From Bdellovibrionales bacterium GWA1_52_35 (GTDB lineage: Bacteria; Bdellovibrionota; UBA1018): 64,000 nt of DNA. Shown one piece after another: positions 6,801 through 15,511 of this stretch. The notes beneath the pieces were generated by a model. It was not told the origin of the DNA. It saw nothing but the letters and a program-made list of their open reading frames with translations, and did not search any database. Each line of letters starts with the position of its first letter. The first letter of the stretch is position 1. The DNA lies in contig MEPO01000025.1 in assembly GCA_001769805.1 (NCBI GenBank), positions 1 through 64,000 of the forward strand, read 5' to 3'. The translations under genes and the position numbers were made by a program.

Positions 6801-7544
6801 TCAGCGCAAAAGAATATCGCGAATCGCAGCGACGCGTTCAAGATCCTTGTTCCTCGACTCACCTTCAGGCGTATTGACACTCGTGTAAACGCAACGAGTT
6901 CCCGAGGCTTCAAGCTGCGCGGCAGCCGCAATCACGATCGAGTGTCCGAGGATCACCGTCCCCAATGTCGAAAGGGGTCCAGCGGCCACCGTTTCGGTCA
7001 GTTGCACGGCCGCATCGCCGACGTGCCCACCGAGATCCACCGTCTCGTCACAGATCTCAAATAATCTCTTGCCCGAGGGATGACGCGATTTTACCGCACT
7101 GCTGTGAGCAATACTGGTGAACGCGACGGTGAACAACCCGCGCTTTTTGGCTTCAATCGCGAGATCCACTCCCGCACCATTGATCCCGGACTGAGAGGCA
7201 AGCCAAAGCATTTCGCCCGTCTTGGGTTGAATTCGATCCAGCAAAGTATTTGCGGAACCCGGCGTTCTTTCGAAGAGACGGACTACCGGCGGTCCGGCAG
7301 TCGGAAGCAGATAATCCGCGACCAGGGGAATGACGAACGAAGCGCCTCCTGCCCGATGATAAAGCTCCATCGGGAAAATCGAGGAATGACCACTGCCGAA
7401 GACAAGCAGGGAGCGCCCCGCCCGGACATCTTCCACAATCCGCGCAACCAGACGGTTCATCACCGCCTCATTCGCTTGCAGAATCCTCTCGATATGAGGC
7501 AATGCAACTTTGCCATAACTCGAAACCGATATATTTGAACTCAT
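6801..7544 (-). CDS. SIS-domain sugar-phosphate-binding protein (UPF0309-like)
   Basis: A 247-aa cytoplasmic protein with one SIS fold. Phosphosugar-binding features are LLVFGSGHSSIFPMELYHRAGG near residue 46 and MLWLASQSGINGAGVDLAIE near 112. A helical N-terminus precedes them. Proteins of this type are annotated as sugar isomerases or regulators of amino-sugar metabolism; the substrate cannot be read from sequence. It starts one base beyond the lptD stop, so it is probably the last gene of the accD-lptD unit. Confidence 0.75.
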   Translation of the reverse strand: MSSNISVSSYGKVALPHIERILQANEAVMNRLVARIVEDVRAGRSLLVFGSGHSSIFPMELYHRAGGASFVIPLVADYLLPTAGPPVVRLFERTPGSANTLLDRIQPKTGEMLWLASQSGINGAGVDLAIEAKKRGLFTVAFTSIAHSSAVKSRHPSGKRLFEICDETVDLGGHVGDAAVQLTETVAAGPLSTLGTVILGHSIVIAAAAQLEASGTRCVYTSVNTPEGESRNKDLERVAAIRDILLR

Positions 7545-9884
7545 TCAGCCCCCTTCTTTGTAAACGCCCGCTTGTGTTGCGTAATCCGTAAAGCCCCCGA
7601 AGCCCGTTCCCGTCAGATTTAACGAGAAATCCGTGGCACGTGCAAAGCCTGTACTCAGATATTCTGTTATTCCGAAAGAAAACCGCCAGCAATGGGAAGG
7701 ACTTTGAAAACTGATGTTCAGTGATTTGTTCTGAAACTGGTGATTTCTGAAATCGTACGAAAGTGAAAGGGACGGCAGAATATAATCAGAAAGCGAGTAA
7801 CTCAAACTCCCGGTCGCATTGGAAGTGTTGACCTGAGGATTATAACCGTACGCCACACTGAAGCTGCGGTCAAAACTCAGAATTTTCTCACGCATCCCGC
7901 GCTCGATGACATAAGTGGCAGAGGTATTGAACGTCTGCGGGAAACTGGTGTAAGGCGTATATGTATATTCCGTAACCGAACTGATGTGATCAAAGTTAAA
8001 GGCCAGATTGGAATTGAACCTGGACAGAGGCTCCTGCTTTTCAAGAAAATTGATCGAATGGTTCGCCGACAATTCAATTGATCGCTGATAGCTTGGATCA
8101 ACGCCCTGTTTGCCTCTTCTGCGCACGAGTTGCGAAGTAAACCCATAGGCCAAAGAATTTCCGAGTGGCACGAAATAATTCACGTTGTCCTTGGTTCGGG
8201 TGATCGGAACAATATCGTAATTATCAAATCGGTAGGCGGGACGATAATTGATCTGTCGCAGAAATGGATGATTCGGATCTTCACGAGTATACGGAATATA
8301 CGAATAGGTCAGGGTCGGACGGATAAGGTGCTTCACGCGCGGGATCTCGGGATCCGACATCTCAAAGATGCGCTCGAATTGCATGCTTAAATCTGTCTGG
8401 AAGAGCAGATACCCCCGGTAAAGATTATCAATCGTGTTGTGGAAGGAATAAAAATACGAATAATACCTCAACGAAGGAATCACCGAAACCGAATCCAGCG
8501 GCCGCAAAGTCGTGTACAAAGAGGGCGTGACTGACGCCCGAGTGGCTTTTCTCACCGGGTCCACACCGGGAACAATACCCGGACCGGCGTCACCGGTCGC
8601 AAAAGGATTGGTGCCAAACGGAACGTGAGAATCGTCATAATCAAAAGCGCCGGAAGTTCGGGTGAAGTTCGTCACACCTAAGGTGATACCCGCGGCAATC
8701 GGCGTCCCGAAGAGAAACTGGTCGTTGGTCGTTACCACCGCGCTGGGCAGCGGCTGCACTGTTTTGGGATCAAATTCCGTCAAACGCTTGTCAGGATCCG
8801 GATCGACATTCGTATTTAGTAAATTTCGGTAACGCTTGCCCGCAACATAGCCACTGATCTCAGAGGACCCGTAGGAGAAAATCAGATCCGAGGAGATCGT
8901 GGCCTCCCCCCGACCGGGGACGTCACCAATAAAAATCGGATACTGATTGTCACTGACTTCGATAATTCGGAGCTTCTGCTCAATGCCAAAAGGCAACTCT
9001 TGCGTTTGAGCAATATCCAGCGCCCAGCGATGAGGCAGGATTTCAGTCGTTTCCCCAGGCCTGATCGTATGGTCCCTCAGATAATAGAAATTGGATCTTC
9101 CAAAGCTCCTGTCCGAGAGTGCATAGCGGCTCTCCCATTCAAGACGCCGCCCTCTCTGGCTGTAATCGCCCAGACCAAAGGTCATGTCCGCACTCCGGTT
9201 GATCGCCCAAAAGAACGGCAGAACGAACTTTACTCCCAAACCGTCCGCAGACCCGATATTCGGAAACAAAAAACCTGTTTGCCGACGGGTTTTCATCGGA
9301 ACAACCAGATATGGCACCCAGGCGAAGGGCGCATCTTTTATTTTCGCAGTGACATTAGACATGAATGCGTAGCCATCGATCTGCATATCGACGTCTTCCG
9401 CCGTAAGCGTCCAGCTTTGCGGACAATCGCGACAGGTGCTGTACTCGCCCCAATGAGTCTGGAACCGCTGCGCCCCCAATTTATTTATGCGTTCACCGGC
9501 GAGCGAAAAGCGTTCATTGGAGACCCGGCCCTTGATGATGGTGCCGGTTCTGCTGTCCAGGTTGAACTGCATTTCCTCGCCCCGGATCACCGTGTCAGCA
9601 GCGATATAAACACAATTCCCGCGAGCATCAATCGTTCGCGAGGCCAGATCGAGAATCATGTAATCAGCAGTCAGGATTTCTCCGGGCTGCTTGATCCGGG
9701 CATTCGAAAAAAGCTCGATTTTATTTTCACGCCGGTTCCAGACCTGCCGGTCCGCCGAATAATGCAGGGGCTTCTCGTCCACTGCGCCGGCCGTGGACGA
9801 AATGCAAGTCACGCAGACAAAGGCGAGAAGTAATCTTAAAATCAGGCTGTCGGAAACCGGCACGTCTGTCGCCCCAGAAACCAC
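7545..9884 (-). CDS. lptD: LPS-assembly protein LptD
   Basis: Inserts lipopolysaccharide into the outer leaflet of the outer membrane with LptE. The 779-aa protein has a signal-like hydrophobic stretch at 14-34, an OstA/LptA-like beta-jellyroll domain (about 38-140, with HYSADRQVWNRRENKIEL), and a long C-terminal barrel ending in aromatic-rich strands. The conserved CxxC at 151-154 (TCRDCPQ) matches the amino-terminal cysteine pair used for disulfide maturation. The start overlaps the accD end by 43 bases; GTG at 9863 is an alternative. Its presence indicates a lipopolysaccharide-bearing outer membrane. Confidence 0.92.
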   Translation of the reverse strand: MVSGATDVPVSDSLILRLLLAFVCVTCISSTAGAVDEKPLHYSADRQVWNRRENKIELFSNARIKQPGEILTADYMILDLASRTIDARGNCVYIAADTVIRGEEMQFNLDSRTGTIIKGRVSNERFSLAGERINKLGAQRFQTHWGEYSTCRDCPQSWTLTAEDVDMQIDGYAFMSNVTAKIKDAPFAWVPYLVVPMKTRRQTGFLFPNIGSADGLGVKFVLPFFWAINRSADMTFGLGDYSQRGRRLEWESRYALSDRSFGRSNFYYLRDHTIRPGETTEILPHRWALDIAQTQELPFGIEQKLRIIEVSDNQYPIFIGDVPGRGEATISSDLIFSYGSSEISGYVAGKRYRNLLNTNVDPDPDKRLTEFDPKTVQPLPSAVVTTNDQFLFGTPIAAGITLGVTNFTRTSGAFDYDDSHVPFGTNPFATGDAGPGIVPGVDPVRKATRASVTPSLYTTLRPLDSVSVIPSLRYYSYFYSFHNTIDNLYRGYLLFQTDLSMQFERIFEMSDPEIPRVKHLIRPTLTYSYIPYTREDPNHPFLRQINYRPAYRFDNYDIVPITRTKDNVNYFVPLGNSLAYGFTSQLVRRRGKQGVDPSYQRSIELSANHSINFLEKQEPLSRFNSNLAFNFDHISSVTEYTYTPYTSFPQTFNTSATYVIERGMREKILSFDRSFSVAYGYNPQVNTSNATGSLSYSLSDYILPSLSLSYDFRNHQFQNKSLNISFQSPSHCWRFSFGITEYLSTGFARATDFSLNLTGTGFGGFTDYATQAGVYKEGG

Positions 9885-10720
9885 ATCAACCGGCGCAGCT
9901 CCTGCGCCAAATCTTTGCGGGCTACAATCCGATCCACAAAACCGTGCTTCAGAAGAAACTCACTCCGCTGAAATCCCGGAGGCAGGGATTGCCGGATGGT
10001 CTGCTCAATCACGCGGGGTCCGGCAAATCCGATCAAAGCGCCTGGCTCCGCCAGAATCACATCACCGAGCATGGCGAATGAAGCCGTGACTCCACCGGTT
10101 GTGGGATCGGTCAGAATTGAAATATACGGAATCCCTTCAGCCCGAAGCTGGCTGATTGCCGCCGTTGTCCTGGCCATCTGCATGAGAGACAAAATCCCCT
10201 CCTGCATGCGAGCCCCCCCTGAAGCCGATACGACAACCGCAGGCAGGCGATCCTGCAGAGCACTTTCAAAAAGGCGGGTCACCTTCTCGCCAACGACCAC
10301 CCCCATACTGCCGCCCATGAATTTGAATTCGAAAACTCCCAGATGATAAGGCAGGCCGCCGAGTTTTGCCTTGCCGACAACACAGGCGTCCCGCAGCCCC
10401 GTGGTTCCTGCTGCCGAGCGAAGCCGGTCCTTGTAGGGCTTTGTATCGTCAAATTCCAAAGGATCAGTTGAAACGAGATCCTCTGCATATTCTTCAAAAG
10501 CACCTTCGTCCGTCAGGACCGAAATGCGATCAGTCACGATCATCCTGAAATGTAAGGAACATTCCGGACAAACCTGAAGATTGTCTTTGAGAATTTTGGA
10601 TTGAAGTATTTCTCCGCATTGCGTGCACTTGACCCAAAGGCCTTCCGGGACCTTGGAGGTGCGCTGCGAGGAAACCTGGGTACGAATACGCGGTGTTTTA
10701 AGATCATCAAACCAGGGCAT
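9842..10720 (-). CDS. accD: Acetyl-CoA carboxylase carboxyltransferase beta subunit
   Basis: Transfers the carboxyl group from carboxybiotin to acetyl-CoA in fatty-acid synthesis, with AccA. The zinc ribbon is intact: CTQCGEIL at 32-35 and CPEC at 51-54. The carboxylase core includes VVSASGGARMQEGILSLMQM and SILTDPTTGGVTASFAMLG, which form the CoA-binding and oxyanion regions, then IGFAGPRVIEQTIRQ. The length (292 aa) is typical. Its 3' end overlaps lptD, tying fatty-acid and LPS assembly genes together. Confidence 0.95.
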   Translation of the reverse strand: MPWFDDLKTPRIRTQVSSQRTSKVPEGLWVKCTQCGEILQSKILKDNLQVCPECSLHFRMIVTDRISVLTDEGAFEEYAEDLVSTDPLEFDDTKPYKDRLRSAAGTTGLRDACVVGKAKLGGLPYHLGVFEFKFMGGSMGVVVGEKVTRLFESALQDRLPAVVVSASGGARMQEGILSLMQMARTTAAISQLRAEGIPYISILTDPTTGGVTASFAMLGDVILAEPGALIGFAGPRVIEQTIRQSLPPGFQRSEFLLKHGFVDRIVARKDLAQELRRLMWFLGRQTCRFPTA

Positions 10721-10815
10721 AATTTGTACCCGGGAACTTAACAGGCAATCGCAGCTGAAGCAATCTTAGTTCTTGATTATGAAATGGTGCATCAAATTAT
10801 TTATGAACGTCAGTT

Positions 10816-12117
10816 TCAGGAACTCTTTCGGAGCCTGCCATCTTTGAACGCCTTGACGAAAGCCTCGACCACTAGCGGATCGAACTGCGCCCCACTGCAC
10901 CGGATAATTTCATCGTAAGCAAGTTCCGGGGCGAGCCCCTGGCGGTAGGGCCGCGTGCTGACCATGGCATCGAAAGTATCAGCTACCGAGATGATCCTTG
11001 CGATCAGCGGAATCTCCTCGCCTTTGAGCAGTTGCGGGTACCCATTGCCATCCCAGCGCTCATGATGAAAGCGCATTCCCCCGATGACATCCTTGAGGCC
11101 CTCTACCCGGCGCATGATCTCGTAACCGAACTTGGTATGGCTCTGCATGATCTTCCACTCTTCGGGATCGAGCTGGGATTCCTTCTTGAGAATTTTATCT
11201 TCAATTCCAATCTTCCCCACGTCGTGGAGAATGGCGCTAAGCCTGAGTTTTTCCATATCCTCGCTGGAGAGGTTCAAATGCTCGGCAATCGACATTGAGT
11301 AGTAGACGACCCGCTTGGTGTGACCACCGGTGTAACGATCTTTCTTTTCAATCGCCTCGGCCAGGGACTCGCAGGTTTCAAAGAAATTCTTTTTGATATC
11401 GGTGTAAAGCCGGGAATTTTCGATGGCAATGGCCACCTGATGGCTCAGCGTTTCGGCCAGCTTCTTGTCTTCTTCGTAGAAGTCGGGCCACGCGTGACGG
11501 GAGGGCCGCTTGGGCAACGAGACGTGTTTGTTGAGCGCCTGCAAAACTCCGATGGTCTTGTTTTTCGCACGAAGCGGCACGCAAATCATATTACGCGTGA
11601 CAAATTCCCCACCCAGAATGGGATCATTTGCGGCCCTGTAATTTTTAAAAGAACGTGGGTCATTTTGCGCATCATTGACGATCACACTTTCCCCAGTCAT
11701 CGCGACGTAGCCGGCGATGGAACGGTTATCAATGGGAAGTCTGACGTTCTGCTGGAGATTGCGACCGGTTTCGCCCAGCGCGGTTTCCCAGTAGAGATCT
11801 GCTTTTTTTTCATCAACCAGGAGAAGCGAAGCGGTTTCGCAGCGGAGAAGCTTGCAAGTGGCCTCCAGCGCCTTCTCTTTCACGATTGCAGGTTCTAGGG
11901 TTGAGTTCAGAAGCGCGGAGAATTCGTTGAGATATTCCAGCTGCTGGACTTTCTCCTGCATCTCACGAATGACCGAAGCCATTTCGGATTCCAGCCCGCG
12001 AATTCGCCCGAGGACATCCGTTATGCCCGCTGATTTATCTGGAGTTTCGGTTATTTGCAGCTCACTTTGAACGAGCTTAGCTTGAGAGGAGTTGCGAGAA
12101 GATTTTCTCGGTGCCAT
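10816..12117 (-). CDS. GAF-HD-GYP domain phosphodiesterase-like protein
   Basis: A 433-aa cytoplasmic signalling protein. Residues about 30-70 are coiled coil, about 70-215 a GAF sensor domain, and about 235-425 an HD-GYP domain. The catalytic signature is complete: ILHDVGKIG, HHERWDGNGYP and ADTFDAMVSTRPYR. HD-GYP proteins hydrolyse cyclic-di-GMP or related dinucleotides. A strong AGGAGG ribosome binding site lies in the loop of a small hairpin just upstream (see separate entry). It seems to be a single gene ahead of accD. Confidence 0.88.
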   Translation of the reverse strand: MAPRKSSRNSSQAKLVQSELQITETPDKSAGITDVLGRIRGLESEMASVIREMQEKVQQLEYLNEFSALLNSTLEPAIVKEKALEATCKLLRCETASLLLVDEKKADLYWETALGETGRNLQQNVRLPIDNRSIAGYVAMTGESVIVNDAQNDPRSFKNYRAANDPILGGEFVTRNMICVPLRAKNKTIGVLQALNKHVSLPKRPSRHAWPDFYEEDKKLAETLSHQVAIAIENSRLYTDIKKNFFETCESLAEAIEKKDRYTGGHTKRVVYYSMSIAEHLNLSSEDMEKLRLSAILHDVGKIGIEDKILKKESQLDPEEWKIMQSHTKFGYEIMRRVEGLKDVIGGMRFHHERWDGNGYPQLLKGEEIPLIARIISVADTFDAMVSTRPYRQGLAPELAYDEIIRCSGAQFDPLVVEAFVKAFKDGRLRKSS

Positions 12118-12159
12118 GGGCCTCCTGCCCTGTTGAAAGAGGGAAACATCCTGTTTCCC
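12118..12159 (-). promoter_or_regulatory. Leader with two hairpins, one presenting the ribosome binding site
   Basis: On the minus strand GGGC-AGGAG-GCCC (12118-12130) displays the ribosome binding site in its loop, immediately before the HD-GYP ATG. A second, stronger hairpin sits further upstream: GGGAAACA / TGTTTCCC with a three-base loop (12141-12159). The rest of the 12,118-12,330 gap also holds an ACACTT-CC-AAGTGT palindrome at 12264-12277. Regulation is inferred, not shown. Confidence 0.4.
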
Positions 12160-12330
12160 TTGTGGTCAAAAAAATAGCCTCAGTGTTTGGTCATCCTAAC
12201 CTCACCGAGGCCCGCGAGAGTAATCTAGTCTCCCTGAATCCTTCCTTGGATTCTTCCACAACCACACTTCCAAGTGTACGGGGGTTCCGAAATGGGTCAA
12301 GCCCCTGAGTCACTTTTTTTTAGATTTATC

Positions 12331-13275
12331 TTATTTTTTTTTGCCGAGAAGACGAAGAGCACTCTCGTACACTTCGTTCCGAGAGACATCAAAATGACGG
12401 CTCACCTGTTTGGCCGCATCTGAAGCAGATGTCCCGACTTCCACAAGACAATGTAAAGCCTTAACCCATTCTGAACTTTGTTTTTGCTGCACCCCGACTT
12501 TGGAGTCAGCTCCACCCAGAGTGACCAGAAAACACCATTCACCGCGAGCCCCCTCGCGTTCCACTTCAGCACTGATCGCGGCGAATGCTTCGGTGGCGCT
12601 TCCAACAAAGAAGCGCTCGTATACTTTGCTGAGTTCTTTGGCTGCGACGACCTGGCAGTCCGGCAGCTGTCCGGCAAGGGCTTGCATCGTCTGCACAATT
12701 CTTTCGGGACTCTCAAACCAGACGAAAACCCGAGAAATACAGCATTCCTGAGTGCACTTGCTGATGGAGTCGAGTTCCCGGATCCGATCATTTTTACTTC
12801 GAGGAAAGAACCCCCGAAAAGTGAAACCCGTCTCCTGCACACCCGCGACACTCAAGAAGGCCGTCAAAGAAGATGGCCCCGGAACAGGCGTGACCTGCAC
12901 ACCGGCTGCTCTCGCCTGAGTCACCAGAACGGCTCCCGGATCACTGATTCCCGGAGTTCCAGCATCGGTGACGAGCGCGAACGACTCCCCCGCTACGAGC
13001 CGCTCGACAATGGCCCCTATCCGACCGGGAGAGGCATGCGCATCCAGTCTTTCCAATTTCTGCCGGGGCGGGGTGCCCGCTGGAGCGTCGTGCGCAGGCG
13101 AGCGCACCGTGAGTGCAGCCAAAAGATTGGCTGTACGCCGGGTATCCTCGCAAAGGATCGCGTCAGCCTGCTCCAAAGCAGCCCGCGCCCGCTCACTGAT
13201 ATCCCCTAGATTGCCGATCGGCGTGGCAACCACCCAAAGTCCGATCGGCAAATCTTGCCTCTTTATCGTCGTCAT
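12331..13275 (-). CDS. rsmI: 16S rRNA (cytidine1402-2'-O)-methyltransferase RsmI
   Basis: Methylates the 2'-hydroxyl of C1402 in 16S rRNA using SAM. The tetrapyrrole-methylase fold is clear: VVATPIGNLGDIS at the N-terminus, CEDTRRTANLL, SFALVTDAGTPGISDPG, and VTPVPGPSSLTAFLSVAG. The C-terminal winged-helix-like extension ends in a lysine run. I chose ATG at 13275 because a GAGGACGG site precedes it; a longer in-frame reading to 13368 would overlap the divergent STAS gene region. Confidence 0.93.
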   Translation of the reverse strand: MTTIKRQDLPIGLWVVATPIGNLGDISERARAALEQADAILCEDTRRTANLLAALTVRSPAHDAPAGTPPRQKLERLDAHASPGRIGAIVERLVAGESFALVTDAGTPGISDPGAVLVTQARAAGVQVTPVPGPSSLTAFLSVAGVQETGFTFRGFFPRSKNDRIRELDSISKCTQECCISRVFVWFESPERIVQTMQALAGQLPDCQVVAAKELSKVYERFFVGSATEAFAAISAEVEREGARGEWCFLVTLGGADSKVGVQQKQSSEWVKALHCLVEVGTSASDAAKQVSRHFDVSRNEVYESALRLLGKKK

Positions 13276-13369
13276 TCCGTCCTCGATAATAAAGGAATCA
13301 GCCGGTGAAGAAAAGCTTGCTGAACCCATTTGCTGCAAATCTGTAACGAATTTCCCAGAGGGCCTCAAA

Positions 13370-13726
13370 ATGAAAACTCAGATTAAAAAAATTGGCGACA
13401 CGATCGTGGTATCGATGGACGGCAAGCTCAGTTTCGAAACCACCATCCCCCTTCGCGACGATCTGAATAAGCTCATGCGCAACACGAAGACCGACAGCGT
13501 GCCCAAGAAAATCATTTTTGACCTCGAAAAACTTGATTTCGTCGGCTCCAGCGGAATATCGAATTTCGTGCAGACGATGAAGGATTTCAACACCAGCTCC
13601 ATCACCAAACCCCGGTACTGCAACGTGAAGAACGAATTCAAAAGAGTGATCAAAGCCTTTGATGAAGAGGAGATTTTCGAATTTTTTGATAATCAGGACC
13701 GTGCCCGCAAAAGCTTCGATCAATAA
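13370..13726 (+). CDS. STAS-domain anti-sigma factor antagonist-like protein
   Basis: A 118-aa single-domain STAS protein. The phospho-acceptor loop is DFVGSSGISNF at about 62-72, with serine present, as in SpoIIAA/RsbV-type antagonists that bind an anti-sigma kinase. An AGAGGG site precedes the ATG. It is divergent from rsmI and shares the 94-base spacer with it. No kinase or phosphatase partner is adjacent, so the partner is unknown. Confidence 0.8.
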   Translation: MKTQIKKIGDTIVVSMDGKLSFETTIPLRDDLNKLMRNTKTDSVPKKIIFDLEKLDFVGSSGISNFVQTMKDFNTSSITKPRYCNVKNEFKRVIKAFDEEEIFEFFDNQDRARKSFDQ

Positions 13727-13735
13727 GCGCTTATT
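13722..13735. terminator. Palindrome at convergent stops
   Basis: AATAAGCGCTTATT is a perfect 14-bp palindrome spanning the STAS stop codon and touching the yraN stop. It has no loop, so it is a weak hairpin at best. A related palindrome with the same AGCGCT core lies at another convergent junction (19164). Confidence 0.3.
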
Positions 13736-14097
13736 CAGATCACAATATTTCTGACCTGGGTCCATTCCTCACCGTCACGGGCAAGGATATCGATTCTAAG
13801 ACTGGTGGCTCGCCCGCGATATCGGAGCAGATAAGCCTGGATCGCGCGCGAAAGCCGCAGTCGTTTGCCGTAAGTCACACTCTCCAGGGCACTGACCCAG
13901 CCGTCCAGACTCCGCGTCCGGACTTCAGCAAAAACAAGTTCAATGCTCCCCTCGGGCAACTCTTCTTCGAAAATCAGATCGAGTTCCCCCTGCTTTACCC
14001 GGAAGTTCCTGGCCAGAAGAAGCGCGCGATTCCGACTCAAAAACCAGTCTGCCGCCTCCAGTTCTGATTTTTTCCAAAGAGCTTCCCGATTCTGCAT
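13735..14097 (-). CDS. yraN: YraN-family (UPF0102) putative nuclease
   Basis: A 120-aa protein of the UPF0102 family, a predicted PD-(D/E)XK-like endonuclease fold that commonly sits beside rnhB. Visible family pattern: SELEAADWFLSRNRALLLARNFR, then QGELDLIFEEE and LVFAEVRTRS, with the acidic residues and ExR (instead of the more usual ExK) of the active site. I chose ATG at 14097, as residues upstream of it are not conserved. Biochemical role remains unclear for the family. Confidence 0.82.
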   Translation of the reverse strand: MQNREALWKKSELEAADWFLSRNRALLLARNFRVKQGELDLIFEEELPEGSIELVFAEVRTRSLDGWVSALESVTYGKRLRLSRAIQAYLLRYRGRATSLRIDILARDGEEWTQVRNIVI

Positions 14098-14125
14098 CAC
14101 CCGCCGAATGCAGGGCCCGCGCCAA

Positions 14126-14821
14126 TCAGAACAATCGGTCTTGCAGGGTCGCCGCCACCGGCGCGAAGCTCTTGCGGTGAATCTCACAGGCACCGAGCTT
14201 CTTCAGCGCGGCCGAATGCGCGGGTGTCGAATAACCTTTATGAGTCCCGAAATCATACCCGGGATAAGCCGTATCCAGCTCCGCCATCCGCTGATCGCGC
14301 CAGACTTTGGCGACGATGGAAGCCGCGGCAATGCTCAGGCAGAGAAGATCCCCTTTGATGATCGCTGTCGATTCACAGAGGGTTCTGGCACCTGCAACCG
14401 CTTCTCCGTGAAAAAATTTCGGCTTGAATTTACCATCGACCAGAACGTGGGCCGGGGCGATTTTCAAGCCCTCGATTGCCCGCTGCATGGCGAGATGGGA
14501 GGCATGAAAGATATTGATCCGGTCGATTTCTTCGACTGTTGCGTAACCCACGGCGCTTGAAGCAGCCCAGCCCGTGATGAGGGGTGCCAGGCGCTCGCGA
14601 TCTTCCGGGCTCAGCATTTTGCTGTCGGTGACTTTCTCGAGCCAGGGACAGACCGATACGTCCACAATCTCCGGGAGAAGGACGGCAGCGGCAACAACAG
14701 GGCCGGCAAGGCAGCCCCGACCGACTTCATCCACGCCAGCAACGCCTGCACGAGGAAATCCGACTTTGATTTCCCAGTCCAGACTGGGCATGGATGCTGC
14801 TGTTGAAACTTTTTTAGACAT
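14126..14821 (-). CDS. rnhB: Ribonuclease HII
   Basis: Cleaves RNA in RNA-DNA hybrids and at single ribonucleotides. The active-site start VAGVDEVGRGCLAGPV carries the DE pair (residues 31-32), and HVLVDGKF and LSIAAASIVAKVWRD supply further conserved acidic and basic residues, followed by YDFGTHKGYSTPAH. Length 231 aa is normal. It follows rplS across a terminator-like hairpin and precedes yraN, a common bacterial order. Confidence 0.94.
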   Translation of the reverse strand: MSKKVSTAASMPSLDWEIKVGFPRAGVAGVDEVGRGCLAGPVVAAAVLLPEIVDVSVCPWLEKVTDSKMLSPEDRERLAPLITGWAASSAVGYATVEEIDRINIFHASHLAMQRAIEGLKIAPAHVLVDGKFKPKFFHGEAVAGARTLCESTAIIKGDLLCLSIAAASIVAKVWRDQRMAELDTAYPGYDFGTHKGYSTPAHSAALKKLGACEIHRKSFAPVAATLQDRLF

Positions 14822-14857
14822 AATTCATTTTCAGGAAAAAGGAGCCCGATATGAAAA

Positions 14858-14887
14858 TGGGCCCCCCGATAAAAACCGAGGAGCCCA
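14858..14887 (-). terminator. Hairpin between rplS and rnhB
   Basis: On the minus strand TGGGCTCCTCGGT pairs with ATCGGGGGGCCCA over 13 positions, several as G-T, around a TTTT loop, and is followed by TTTTC. It looks like an intrinsic terminator that could reduce read-through from rplS into rnhB. Confidence 0.6.
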
Positions 14888-14915
14888 AACAACTGTCAGC
14901 TTGAGCAGATGCGGA

Positions 14916-15386
14916 TTACTTCTTGGCCGCAACTGCTTTTGCTTTGGCTTTTTCAGAAGCCAGCACCGAAGCAACGGTTTCGACTTCACGTTCGATACGT
15001 GCGGCCTTGCCTTCGAGCTCACGGATATAATAGAGTTTTGCGCGGCGGACTTTACCCACCTGGGCAACTTCCACTTTCGCGATCTTCGGGGAAGAATCCA
15101 TGAAAATACGCTCAACGCCCACACCGTGGGAAATTTTGCGGACGGTGAAGGATCTGTTGGCGCCCTTGTTGTTGCGGCCGATCACAACGCCTTCATAAAT
15201 CTGAATACGTTCTTTTTCGCCTTCCTTGATCTTCACGTGAACCTTGACGGTATCGCCTGGTTTGAATTGAACCAGGTCCGTGCGCATCACGGACTTCTCA
15301 ACAGCGGCCACTTTTCCAGCCAGGCCTTTGGGCTCAAACTGGGTACCGCGGGAAGTTCTTCTGTATTTTGTTTTAGTCGTTGCCAT
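14916..15386 (-). CDS. rplS: 50S ribosomal protein L19
   Basis: Large-subunit protein at the subunit interface. The core runs [20 protein letters not shown], then [11 protein letters not shown] and [17 protein letters not shown]. This copy is longer than usual (156 aa): an N-terminal basic extension of about 30 residues and an Ala/Lys-rich C-terminal tail of about 20. It belongs to the rpsP-khpA-trmD operon. A terminator-like hairpin lies directly in its leader. Confidence 0.95.
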   Translation of the reverse strand: MATTKTKYRRTSRGTQFEPKGLAGKVAAVEKSVMRTDLVQFKPGDTVKVHVKIKEGEKERIQIYEGVVIGRNNKGANRSFTVRKISHGVGVERIFMDSSPKIAKVEVAQVGKVRRAKLYYIRELEGKAARIEREVETVASVLASEKAKAKAVAAKK

Positions 15387-15396
15387 CTTTTACTCC

Positions 15397-15425
15397 AAAA
15401 AAAGGCCTGCTCGCTTCGTAGGCCT
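15397..15425 (-). terminator. Intrinsic terminator/attenuator in the rplS leader
   Basis: On the minus strand AGGCCT and AGGCCT close an 11-base loop and are followed at once by a run of seven T, the layout of an intrinsic terminator. The T-run ends about four bases before the rplS ribosome binding site. This suggests premature termination or attenuation between the upstream methyltransferase gene and L19. Confidence 0.6.
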
Positions 15426-15511
15426 GAATAGTTCATATACCTGACTCGGTGACATTCTTCAAAAATTTGACCCTGGGACTTGACCCTTGGGCACGATCTC
15501 TGGAGAACCGG

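Noticed and set aside
9000..9833. 277-codon open frame on the plus strand opposite lptD
   Set aside because: It lies wholly inside lptD, has no recognisable motif or ribosome binding site, and its composition is that of the complementary strand of a real gene.
12478..13209. 243-codon plus-strand frame opposite rsmI
   Set aside because: Entirely antisense to a well-supported gene, low-complexity Arg/Ser-rich product, no start signal.
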